A stretch of DNA of 64,000 nt from an uncultured Lachnospiraceae bacterium (GTDB lineage Bacteria; Bacillota; Clostridia; Lachnospirales; Lachnospiraceae), in contig CAKRJY010000003.1 of the NCBI GenBank assembly GCA_934352055.1, forward strand, positions 1 through 64,000. Reading direction: 5' to 3'. Below the pieces are notes generated by a model. It did not search any database. It saw nothing but the letters and a program-made list of their open reading frames with translations, and was not told the origin of the DNA. Both the position numbers and the translations under genes were made by a program. Shown here in pieces: positions 9,401 to 17,018 of this stretch. The first letter of the stretch is position 1. Every line of letters begins with the position of its first letter.

Positions 9401-9809
9401 TTCAACAAGTACAGCAACACAAATTCAGGATGCACAGACGCCAGGAGCACCGGGAGCAGCAGCTGATGCAGCTACAATTGCAACTATGACAACAGTTACA
9501 CCGGTTCCAACACTAGCGGCTAACGTAGCACCGGCTGGAAATATAACACCTGCAGCAAATGCAAACAACGTTGTAAACATCGCAGATGATAACGTACCAT
9601 TGGCTGTAAATAATACAGAGGATGAAGTTACCAATATTGAAGATGAGGCAACACCTCTTGCAGCAAATGCAAAACAGGATGAAAAAGTTAAGACCTGGTG
9701 GGGATGGATCGTTGCAGCCTTAGGAGCAGTAGCTGGAAAGGGTGTATATGATTATGAACGCAGAAAACCGGCAAAGAACAAAAAAGATGATTCCAAAAAG
9801 CAAAAATAA
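6447..9809 (+). CDS. Serine-rich repeat surface glycoprotein (accessory Sec substrate)
   Basis: I chose the second ATG because AGAGGGG lies just upstream; the ATG at 6426 has no ribosome binding site. The 1120-residue protein has five parts. The signal peptide is short with a glycine-broken core (GVAVAGATIGG), likely cut near VMA-AE. A short Ser-rich stretch comes next. A non-repetitive domain (about 190-415) has a helical start and aromatic, polar beta-like sequence; it is the probable ligand-binding region and not a family I recognise. A roughly 500-residue SxS repeat domain follows. The C-terminus has EDEATPLA, one hydrophobic helix (WWGWIVAALGAVAG) and a Lys-rich tail. There is no KxYKxGKxW motif and no LPXTG. 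The linked SecA2/SecY2, Asp and Gtf genes make it the likely O-glycosylated export substrate. No convincing promoter was found in 6337-6446. Confidence 0.93.
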   Translation: MNSKKMNSVLKGVAVAGATIGGVSSIQGADVVMAAELESNSADSMSSDVASQSESVSDSVSESTNDRPSNRIKRGVLAKSKAEEAMIAIQETGINPSAENEMVATGEDTAKKDPAEETAKIEESVSIQKSTLLSDSAVASESLSVENSEIASASQSASAVDASESASILASESEYRSTSSMLSESMSVAENIYNSTKAEFDNSGYRDEHLDKLIDQINEQQATLQKALDQAVAKNPNIYLTQVRYNGKTFWQLANDLANTLTQYKYYQEQQVDRIDYSKWTQDRGSGQTQNYVEVKYFDKNGISHVEYFDYVVTDATGKVLEGYRNDTGTVDNSKLFAKDAKGIAILKKTVDYYNLLGNPVFKNSEENNSYSTYDENGNLISNQNNGNFNVKGDYYFSTTSYKRGEDEYSDKRSEFNSASNWKASLSDSISDNQATSEKASESIAKHRSEEAESLSTSAKSSTKRSESLSDSLSKYGSLSDSLNSLSNSVSASKSTSLSESESVSESESTSASASASASASASKSASASESVSASESASRSASLSASESTSISLSESTSASESASVSESASASESASASESASTSASTSASESASASESTSTSLSESASASESTSTSLSASASASESASASESTSTSLSESASASESTSTSLSESTSASESASTSASVSASASASTSLSESASASESTSASESASASESASASESASASESTSVSESASASASVSASESASTSASVSASASVSASESTSTSLSESTSASESASASESTSASESASASESASASESASASASTSISLSESASASESTSTSLSESASASESASASESTSTSLSESASTSASVSASESVSASESASESESTSISLSESASTSESESISASAASASMSASVSASESASASISVSESVSASAASASTSASESDSESASASTSTSLSTSTSTSVSESISESAASASTSASTSTSQSTSTSASQSASTSTSESVSTSISDSTSTSTATQIQDAQTPGAPGAAADAATIATMTTVTPVPTLAANVAPAGNITPAANANNVVNIADDNVPLAVNNTEDEVTNIEDEATPLAANAKQDEKVKTWWGWIVAALGAVAGKGVYDYERRKPAKNKKDDSKKQK
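7905..9418 (+). repeat. Serine-rich coding repeat array
   Basis: About 500 codons alternate Ser with Ala, Glu, Thr, Val or Leu. At DNA level 6-base steps (AGT/AGC plus one codon, TCA plus one codon) combine into 18- and 24-base units such as AGTTTAAGTGAATCA with small changes, and larger blocks (SxSESTSTSLSES) recur several times. The array is expected to carry glycans. Near-identical units make it prone to length variation and to collapse in short-read assembly. Confidence 0.95.
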
Positions 9810-9842
9810 TTGCACATGGTAATCTACCATAAAATACTCTAT

Positions 9843-9878
9843 AATATGGGTGACCGCATGATTGTGGTCACCCATATT
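9843..9878 (+). terminator. Strong hairpin between the adhesin and secY2
   Basis: AATATGGGTGACC (9843-9855) and GGTCACCCATATT (9866-9878) form a perfect 13-bp stem with a 10-base loop. No T-run follows (CTATAG comes next), so it may be a partial terminator, an mRNA 3' stabiliser or a processing site. It would separate a highly expressed adhesin mRNA from the export genes. A TATAAT sequence (9840-9845) overlaps the stem but has no -35 at proper spacing. Confidence 0.7.
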
Positions 9879-9904
9879 CTATAGAAAAGGTGAGTTTTGT
9901 ATTA

Positions 9905-11101
9905 ATGAGAGAAAAAGAGCACATCTTTCTTTATAAATTCATATATATGGCAGGGATTATGCTTGTTTACATGATAGGGAGAAATATACCATTATATGGT
10001 ATAGATTTATCGCATTATCAGGAAGTGACGATTGACGCGCAGACCATTATGGTGCAGTCCTTGACAGGGGATATGAAAAACTGTTCGATTTTTACTTTGG
10101 GCTTGTGGCCGTATATGCTATCGTCTATCGTTGTGATGTTAGCGGTAGCTATTTTGTCCTTAGATAAAACAAGAAAACTTTCTCCGAAAAAGATGAATCT
10201 GTGGACATTAGGGATTATGCTTGTGATTTCTATATGTCAGGCATATGGGAAAATGCAGACACTTGTATATCGGACGCAAGGAGAAGCACTCGTAATAACG
10301 AAAGCCATTGTGTTTATCGAAATGATAGTGGGAATGCTTGTTGTTATTTATCTGGGAGATCGTATGACAAAATACGGAATAGGCGGACGCACAAGTATTT
10401 TCTTTGTGAACATAATAGAGGGCTTTCTCACCATGCTTTTTAAGACAAGCCCGAGGCAATGGATACTGCCGCTTAGTATTGGCCTGATAGAAATTGTTAT
10501 TATGTTGATTCTGGAAAATGCAGAAAAGAGAATTGCCGTACAGAGGGTTTCCATCCACAATATTTATGCGGATAAGAATTATATTGCTTATAAATTAAAT
10601 CCAATCGGTGCCATGCCTTTGATGTTTTCTTCTGCAATCTTCATGTTGCCACATATCATATGCACCATGTTACTATACCTGATGCCGGAAAATAGTACGA
10701 TTCAGTGGATATTAAAAAACATCGTGCTGACGGAGATACCGGGCATATGGGTATATATGGGGGTTGTGTGTCTGCTGACGATTTCGTTTTCCTTTGTTAT
10801 GTTGTCACCGGGAACAAAAGCAGAGGAACTGATGAAGGCAGGAGATTCTATTCTGGATATCTATGCTGGACGGCAGACGAAGAAATACTTGGTCGGTAAT
10901 GTTCTTTCTATTTCTGTATTTAGTGCAATTGTCATGTCCTGTTGTATGGGACTGCCGTTATTTTTGCAATTTAAAGGCTATATAGATCCAGCACTTGTTA
11001 TGTTTCCATCTTCGCTCATGATGTTATCCGGATTATGGATTACACTGCACCGTGAAGCGGAAGTTTATCGAAACGCAGATCAATATAGACCTTTGTTATA
11101 A
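9905..11101 (+). CDS. secY2: Accessory Sec channel protein SecY2
   Basis: This polytopic protein has about ten hydrophobic segments and the SecY layout: GRNIPLYGID in the first periplasmic loop (compare G-x-x-I-P), LPLSIGLIEIVIML, and a late loop with KLNPIGAMPLMFSSAIFMLP, which matches the NPAGVMPVIFA-like region of SecY. At 398 residues it is shorter than housekeeping SecY. SecY2 forms the membrane channel used by SecA2 for glycosylated adhesins. The ATG at 9905 was preferred to the GTG at 9890 because AAAGGTGAG sits about 10 bases upstream. It is followed by asp1-3, secA2, gtfA and gtfB, the classical accessory Sec order. Confidence 0.93.
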   Translation: MREKEHIFLYKFIYMAGIMLVYMIGRNIPLYGIDLSHYQEVTIDAQTIMVQSLTGDMKNCSIFTLGLWPYMLSSIVVMLAVAILSLDKTRKLSPKKMNLWTLGIMLVISICQAYGKMQTLVYRTQGEALVITKAIVFIEMIVGMLVVIYLGDRMTKYGIGGRTSIFFVNIIEGFLTMLFKTSPRQWILPLSIGLIEIVIMLILENAEKRIAVQRVSIHNIYADKNYIAYKLNPIGAMPLMFSSAIFMLPHIICTMLLYLMPENSTIQWILKNIVLTEIPGIWVYMGVVCLLTISFSFVMLSPGTKAEELMKAGDSILDIYAGRQTKKYLVGNVLSISVFSAIVMSCCMGLPLFLQFKGYIDPALVMFPSSLMMLSGLWITLHREAEVYRNADQYRPLL

Positions 11102-11128
11102 AATCATAATGAATAATTGGTGGTTGTA

Positions 11129-12700
11129 ATGTTATATTTTATTCCAGCGTGGTATAAAAAGAATAAATGGGTGGAAAACGAGCAGAGATGGTACATACGA
11201 CGGGAAAAGTCAGAATTTGATGAGACAATCAAGCAGATTACATTGTTTCATCGCAATGTCAAGCTGCCGTATCAGATATTACTTTTGAGCTTTTCACCAA
11301 ATCTTCGTCATTTTCTGCATCGACAGGGGATGTATCGGGCGTCGTATTGGTCCTGCTTTGATGCCATACAACAGATTCATCGTTCTAAAATAGCAATTTT
11401 ATCTTACAAAGATATTATGTGGCCACAGGGGGTGGAGTTTGTATATTCACCATTTGCCATTGTGGCTTTTTTGCGTGGTCAAAAATACGCTACCATAAAC
11501 TTTGGTGATGATGGAAACCCGATATCGATTGTGATGTATGAAAACAATGAAATTTGTCGTAAGAATTATTATGATGATCGTGGTTTCATAGGGGCGACTG
11601 CCATTTATCAGGATGGAGAAGAGATCTACCGGGATTTTCTGATGGAAAACGGTATATGGAAAATGCGCCTGTTTCAGCAGGATGGTCACGTGGAAATCAA
11701 TCCAACAACGCCTGTTTATGATGTTTCCAATCAAGGGGAGACACAAACAAAAACATTTAAAAATTTGTATTATGATGCGATGGATGATGTTATCCAGGAA
11801 GTGTTAGATGCATATTTGATGACAAGCCAGCCGGACGATAAATTTTTCGTGGCTGCACATCCACTGCATATGTCTGTTGTGCAGGAGACATTACAGCATA
11901 GGGAAGTGATTCTTACCTTTTTTGAACAACGTTATCCGATGGAACAATTGAAAAAAATAGAGTCTTTTGTTTATGATGCAGGCTACATTATTGCTGATTC
12001 CGTACAGACGGAAAACGCCATTCGTAAGAATTTGGATTATGTACCAATGCGCATGATGAACATTTCACCATACGATACGCGTATCGATTTTGGCATCAGT
12101 GCGCAGTTGAAGGTGCAAAATATATTGCTGCCAATTGATGGAATAGCACAAAGTGAATTCGCACAAATATTGATCGAAGTGGCGTCGTATCTGCAGGAAA
12201 ATAATCTGGCAAGATTGCATCTGTTTTCCAGAAATGGCTCATGGGGATACGAAGATAAAATCAAAGCAGAAGTATCGAAAATACTGACAGAAGCCGGATA
12301 TGAAGAAACGTGGATTTTTGGTGGCATGGATCAGAACGAGGAGACATGTACCCAGAGAATATATGTTGATATATGTGTGGATGAGCGAACCATTAGTAAA
12401 TGTATCAATGAACAACGTGTGATTTTAGATTTGCGCAAAAAAACAGATGTATATGTGTTTATTACAGCGATTAGTAAAGGCGTGCCCCGCATCAGCATGA
12501 GCGAGGATGAGTATCTGATACATGAAGGGAATGGATATCTGATTGCAGATTATGCGCAAATTCAACCGGCGCTGTCATATTATCTGGATAATTTTGAAAA
12601 TTGGAATGAAGCACTTGTTGCATGTTACGATATCGGGCAGAAATATACGACAAACGTCTTGTTAGAGTCATGGAGAAAGGTGTTAGGAATTAGTGAATAA
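11129..12700 (+). CDS. asp1: Accessory Sec system protein Asp1
   Basis: The start MLYFIPAWY followed by ...EFDETIKQITLF matches the conserved beginning of Asp1. That decides for the ATG at 11129 over an in-frame TTG at 11117. The product is 523 residues, the usual size. Asp1 has a GT-B-like fold without known catalysis; with Asp2 and Asp3 it forms a cytosolic complex that binds the glycosylated adhesin and SecA2. The repeated pattern of short beta strands with D/N-G turns (FGDDGNPISIVMYENNE, YYDDRGFIGATAIYQDG) resembles the extended beta domain seen in GtfA/GtfB. The stop overlaps the asp2 start by eight bases. Confidence 0.92.
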   Translation: MLYFIPAWYKKNKWVENEQRWYIRREKSEFDETIKQITLFHRNVKLPYQILLLSFSPNLRHFLHRQGMYRASYWSCFDAIQQIHRSKIAILSYKDIMWPQGVEFVYSPFAIVAFLRGQKYATINFGDDGNPISIVMYENNEICRKNYYDDRGFIGATAIYQDGEEIYRDFLMENGIWKMRLFQQDGHVEINPTTPVYDVSNQGETQTKTFKNLYYDAMDDVIQEVLDAYLMTSQPDDKFFVAAHPLHMSVVQETLQHREVILTFFEQRYPMEQLKKIESFVYDAGYIIADSVQTENAIRKNLDYVPMRMMNISPYDTRIDFGISAQLKVQNILLPIDGIAQSEFAQILIEVASYLQENNLARLHLFSRNGSWGYEDKIKAEVSKILTEAGYEETWIFGGMDQNEETCTQRIYVDICVDERTISKCINEQRVILDLRKKTDVYVFITAISKGVPRISMSEDEYLIHEGNGYLIADYAQIQPALSYYLDNFENWNEALVACYDIGQKYTTNVLLESWRKVLGISE

Positions 12701-14201
12701 GATATATGTGTTGTATTTAGGGGAAGAAGACTGGTCCAAAACACACGAAGTACCGGAACATATTGAGTTTATGTTCTGTGAGTCAATCAGTTCTTTGCCC
12801 GTGGAATTAAAAAAACGTATAGCAGATGTTGTGATCTTAGACCGTAATATCCAAAGAGATGAGCTGGATACGCTGTGCTTTTTGACGAGAGGTTATTGCC
12901 TGTTTGCAACAGAACAGGTGGATAGGAACGAATCCTGCAATACATCTTATTTTGAGCGGAAAATGGGACAGTATCTTTATTCAAAGGATATAGACGTATT
13001 CCTTGCCACAGAGGCTTCAAAATTTTATGAGCCGCCATATGGTGAGAAATTTTCGCCGAATGCATTGGTTGTTAGCCAGTTTTTTCGAGGAAAAGTTTCC
13101 AGTCGGGGAAATTATAATTTACTGCTGGAAGGAGATTTTGGCGAAGAATTTTCCCAGATTGCATTTTGGAGAAATACGTTACCTCTATTTGCAAAGCAGG
13201 TCCTTGATTTATATTTAGAATATCGCAAGACAGGAAATGTCGAAATCTGTTTACGTGTCATACAATTTTATAATGGTTCGGCAGACATGGTGCGTCAGAT
13301 TTGGAAATTTGATGAAGAAGCATTAAAAGACGTGGTTACCATTGGAAACCAGGATGAATATGGTCCTTTTTTTGTATCAATTCTTGCAAAAGGGAAAGGA
13401 AGTTTACAGATCATTTCCCTTCATGACAGGCATTCCAGACAGGATAGAGGTTACTTTATTCCGGGAGGAAAGCGTTTGACTTCGCCGGAAGGAGAAGAAC
13501 TCTTTTCATACTTTGAAAAAGGGGATGGAAAGCCGCCATTTGCCGTGTATTTTTCGGGTTATCGCCAGCAGGAAGGCTTTGAGGGCTACTACATGATGCG
13601 TAACCTTGGCTGCCCTTTTATACTTTTTACCGATCCAAGGTCGGAAGGTGGCGCTTATTATGTTGGAAATGAAGCGTACGAGTCACTGATTGTAGATGAA
13701 ATACATCAGAAGATGGAGACGCTTGGTTTTACAAAAAAAGATCTTGTTTTATCGGGAGCATCTATGGGAACGTATGGTTCTTTATATTATGGCTCACAAT
13801 TAGAGCCGCATGCACTGATTCTGGCAAAGCCTTTAACGAATATGGGAACGGTTGCAAAAAATGAGAGGATTCTTAGAACAGAGGGATTTGCAACGTCTTT
13901 AGACGTGCTTATGAAAAATTATGGCTCCATTGACGAGAGCGCGATTCAAGCGTTTGATGAGCGGCTGTGGAAACATTTTGTGCAGGCTGACTGGTCTCAT
14001 ACGAAGTTTATTGTTTCTTACTTATATGAGGATGATTACGATCCGGATGGTTACCGTAATTTGCTTACACATCTGAAATCAGAAGGTGTGCAGGTGTATG
14101 GAAAAGGTAACCATGGAAGACATACAGACAATAGCTTTGCAGTTATGGAGTGGTTTAAAAGCCAGTATCATAAAGTACTTGAAGAAGATTATCACAGATA
14201 G
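12693..14201 (+). CDS. asp2: Accessory Sec system protein Asp2, probable glycan O-acetyltransferase
   Basis: The 502-residue protein has a C-terminal alpha/beta-hydrolase-like domain. Ser357 lies in SGASMGTYGS, and His474 and His477 in GNHGRHTDNS near the end are candidates for the catalytic histidine. In streptococci Asp2 acetylates GlcNAc on the serine-rich adhesin and also helps its export; the same role is inferred here. The GTG start overlaps the end of asp1, with AGGAATTA just upstream. The ligand domain (about 130-260) is beta-rich and lacks motifs I can name. It is surrounded by asp1 and asp3. Confidence 0.92.
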   Translation: MNKIYVLYLGEEDWSKTHEVPEHIEFMFCESISSLPVELKKRIADVVILDRNIQRDELDTLCFLTRGYCLFATEQVDRNESCNTSYFERKMGQYLYSKDIDVFLATEASKFYEPPYGEKFSPNALVVSQFFRGKVSSRGNYNLLLEGDFGEEFSQIAFWRNTLPLFAKQVLDLYLEYRKTGNVEICLRVIQFYNGSADMVRQIWKFDEEALKDVVTIGNQDEYGPFFVSILAKGKGSLQIISLHDRHSRQDRGYFIPGGKRLTSPEGEELFSYFEKGDGKPPFAVYFSGYRQQEGFEGYYMMRNLGCPFILFTDPRSEGGAYYVGNEAYESLIVDEIHQKMETLGFTKKDLVLSGASMGTYGSLYYGSQLEPHALILAKPLTNMGTVAKNERILRTEGFATSLDVLMKNYGSIDESAIQAFDERLWKHFVQADWSHTKFIVSYLYEDDYDPDGYRNLLTHLKSEGVQVYGKGNHGRHTDNSFAVMEWFKSQYHKVLEEDYHR

Positions 14202-14213
14202 GGGAATCGTAAT

Positions 14214-14750
14214 ATGTTACATGATACATGGACGATCCGTTGGCGTGAATATACAGCGGATACCTATACATATGGATCTAAAATAGAATTTCGTGATGAT
14301 AAAAGTGTTGCTTTTGAAAATAGTTTGATTCCGCCGGCAACAGTAATTCATCGGTGGTATTCGAGAACAAATTTTCAAACGAAAAGAATGGAACCAACGC
14401 TGCCATTGATTGATGGAGAGCGTCCGTATGAGATTACTTTGCATGCGGATGTGGCAGATGAAGATAAGAATCCACTGATTATGCGGATTGTTTTTTATGA
14501 TCGCTATGATAATGAAGCGGAAAGCATCATTGTTCGTGAAAAGAAAGTGATGTTTAAGCCATCATTAAAGACATATAGCTATTGTGTGGAATTAATTAGT
14601 GGTGGAGAAGTGAATTTTGTTTTCCGTTCGTTACAGATACGGGAAATCTCAAAGGAAGAGTTGGATGAAGAGCAGAACAGAATTGCGCAAATTAAGAAAG
14701 ATTCTTGCAAAGATAAAGGAATGCGAAAAAAGAATAGAAAAGTTAAGTGA
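14214..14750 (+). CDS. asp3: Accessory Sec system protein Asp3
   Basis: The 178-residue product shows the Asp3 pattern: WTIRWREY, YTYGSKIEFRD, VAFENSLIPPATVIHRWYS, LPLIDGERPYEITL, and FYDRYDNEAES. Asp3 is a small beta-sandwich, carbohydrate-module-like partner that bridges the Asp complex and binds unfolded adhesin. The C-terminal tail is very basic (KKDSCKDKGMRKKNRKVK). Its last 86 bases overlap the start of secA2 in another frame, a long overlap that probably couples translation of the two partners. Confidence 0.88.
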   Translation: MLHDTWTIRWREYTADTYTYGSKIEFRDDKSVAFENSLIPPATVIHRWYSRTNFQTKRMEPTLPLIDGERPYEITLHADVADEDKNPLIMRIVFYDRYDNEAESIIVREKKVMFKPSLKTYSYCVELISGGEVNFVFRSLQIREISKEELDEEQNRIAQIKKDSCKDKGMRKKNRKVK

Positions 14751-16998
14751 TCAAGAGTTGTCTGAAATGACAAAAAAACTCAAAAAAAGATACCAAAGCG
14801 GTGAATCTTTGGATCGGCTTCTTCCGGAGGCATTTGCTGTTATGATTGAGGCAGATGACAGGGTGTTAAAGAAACGACCATATGATGTGCAGGTTCTTGC
14901 CGGCATTGCCTTGCATCAGGGGTATATGGCAGAAATGAATACAGGAGAAGGAAAGACACTGGCGGCGACCATGCCGTTGTATTTAAATGCACTCTCTGGA
15001 AAACCATGTATTCTTGTAACGACCAATAGTTACCTGGCAGCACGTGATGGACAGGAGATGGGTGAAGTTTATCAGTTTATGGGACTGACCTGTTCGTATC
15101 CGGATGCGGATGAAAAAAAGAAAATGACAGACAACGAAAGAAAAGAATTCTATCGTGCGGATATCATATATACAACAAATAGTGGTTTGGGATTTGATTA
15201 TCTGTTCCATAATCTTGTCAAGAAAAAGGAAGACCGCTTTTTATGTGATCTGAATTATTGCATTATTGATGAGGCAGATGCTGTACTTTTGGACTCTGCC
15301 GTTATGCCGCTTGTTATATCCGGTGTTCCGCGTGTGCAGTCAAATCTTTATCGTGTCTGTGATTTCTTTGTTACATCACTGACAGAAGAGATTGATTATA
15401 TAGAAGAAGATGGAGCAGTATGGCTGACCCCAAAGGGTGTTCAATACGCAGAGAATTTCTTTGGAATCCAAAATTTCTATGGAAAAGAGAATTTTGAGAT
15501 CAATCGTCATGTGACACTGGCATTGCGCGCCCATATGACGCTCAAAAACAATAAGGATTATGTTGTTACAGATCATGGTAAAGTGGAACTGTTTGATGGC
15601 GCAACAGGCCGATTGATGCATGGGGTTAAGCTCCGTGGAGGACAGCACCAGGCAATCGAAGCAAAAGAAAAAATTGAAATTTCGCAGGAATATCGTACCG
15701 TTGCTTCTGTTACTTTTCAGAATCTTTTTATGATGTTTGATAAGATGGCAGGCATGAGTGGAACCATTATGGATGCCAAGGATGAAATGTTTGATGTGTA
15801 TCAGAAAAAGGTGATTAAAATCCCATCAAACCGTCCAGTGCAGCGTGTGGATCGGCGTGATTTATATTATGTAAATGCAAAACAGCAGTTTTGGGCTGCG
15901 GCAGATGATTTGATCAAAATTCATGAAACCGGACAACCGGTTCTTGTTGTGTTAAATTCTGTTTCCGATACAGATCTTTTTTCCAGAATTATGATTGAAA
16001 AGAATATTCCGCACAATGTGTTGAATGCGAGTAATGCTTTCTGGGAAGCACAGATTATTGCCGGGGCAGGTCAAAAAGGAGCTGTGACTATTGCAACAAC
16101 GATGGCAGGAAGAGGAACAGACATCAAGCTTGGTAAAGGCGTCAAAGAATTAGGGGGACTTGCCGTACTTGGCATTGGAAGAATGGATAATGTACGTTCG
16201 GAACGACAGGCAAGAGGACGCTCCGGAAGACAAGGAGATCCCGGATTTAGCCAATTTTACGTCAGTTTGGAAGATGATATTGTTGGTGCGGAAGATGACG
16301 AAAAAATTCAACGGTATATTGACGAAGAAAGACATATTTCAAAGCATAAAATAAAGAGAATCATTAACCAGAGTCAGAAACTCAAAGTTGAGATGGATGA
16401 GATGGGAAGAAAAAAATCCGTGCAATATGATGAAGTACTGCAGCGTCAAAGAGATTTGATTTATAAAACGCGTGCGCAGTTGCTCGAAGGGGCACGCGTG
16501 AAAGAAAAACTTTTATTGGATATTGCCAGGGAAAATATTGTAGACTACTTACAGCATCAAGATATAATAGATTTGGCGGAAATCAACCGCTATATTTTAG
16601 ATAATGTATCGTATTCGTTGGATGATGGATTAAAGGGCGTATCTCTTTCTGATAAAAAAGCCTTAGAAGTGTATTTGATGAAACGCGTCTACGAGGGAAT
16701 CGCAAAGCAAAAAACATCGATTCATCATCCCGATGCGTATGAACAGTTTTTGCGTGAAGCAATCTTAAATGCGGTTGATGAAGGATGGGTAGAGCTGATT
16801 GATTATCTGGAACAGCTGAAATATGCTGTGGCTGGCAGAGCTTCTGCGCAGAGAAATATCATGTTTGAATATCAAAATGAAGCATTTGAGTCGTATTTGG
16901 ATACGGTAAAAGTGGTAAAAAGAAATATTATAAGAAATGTACTATTGAGTGATGTGACCGTTTTAAAAGACGCACGTCTTAAAATCGTATATCCATAA
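14665..16998 (+). CDS. secA2: Accessory Sec ATPase SecA2
   Basis: Start chosen at ATG 14665, preceded by AAGGAAGAG, inside the asp3 coding region. The 777-residue protein has Walker A TGEGKT (93-98), DEAD-type box IIDEAD, the preprotein cross-linking region, MAGMSGT, and the second RecA-like domain with TIATTMAGRGTD and the QARGRSGRQGDPG motif. A helical scaffold closes the chain. The C-terminal zinc-binding tail of housekeeping SecA is absent and total length is shorter, both usual for SecA2. It should drive export of the serine-rich glycoprotein through SecY2. Confidence 0.95.
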   Translation: MKSRTELRKLRKILAKIKECEKRIEKLSDQELSEMTKKLKKRYQSGESLDRLLPEAFAVMIEADDRVLKKRPYDVQVLAGIALHQGYMAEMNTGEGKTLAATMPLYLNALSGKPCILVTTNSYLAARDGQEMGEVYQFMGLTCSYPDADEKKKMTDNERKEFYRADIIYTTNSGLGFDYLFHNLVKKKEDRFLCDLNYCIIDEADAVLLDSAVMPLVISGVPRVQSNLYRVCDFFVTSLTEEIDYIEEDGAVWLTPKGVQYAENFFGIQNFYGKENFEINRHVTLALRAHMTLKNNKDYVVTDHGKVELFDGATGRLMHGVKLRGGQHQAIEAKEKIEISQEYRTVASVTFQNLFMMFDKMAGMSGTIMDAKDEMFDVYQKKVIKIPSNRPVQRVDRRDLYYVNAKQQFWAAADDLIKIHETGQPVLVVLNSVSDTDLFSRIMIEKNIPHNVLNASNAFWEAQIIAGAGQKGAVTIATTMAGRGTDIKLGKGVKELGGLAVLGIGRMDNVRSERQARGRSGRQGDPGFSQFYVSLEDDIVGAEDDEKIQRYIDEERHISKHKIKRIINQSQKLKVEMDEMGRKKSVQYDEVLQRQRDLIYKTRAQLLEGARVKEKLLLDIARENIVDYLQHQDIIDLAEINRYILDNVSYSLDDGLKGVSLSDKKALEVYLMKRVYEGIAKQKTSIHHPDAYEQFLREAILNAVDEGWVELIDYLEQLKYAVAGRASAQRNIMFEYQNEAFESYLDTVKVVKRNIIRNVLLSDVTVLKDARLKIVYP

Positions 16999-17018
16999 AA
17001 AATTACTAGGAGCGTATA

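Noticed and set aside
7905..9418. Regular repeats that might suggest a CRISPR array
   Set aside because: There are no unique spacers and no cas genes, and the repeat is in frame within a serine-rich protein.
9810..9845. TTGCAC and TATAAT before secY2 as a promoter
   Set aside because: The spacing is 24 bases and the -10 lies inside the hairpin stem.
15376..15648. Short minus-strand frames inside secA2 and other genes
   Set aside because: They lack ribosome binding sites and conserved motifs, and they lie wholly inside strong genes.
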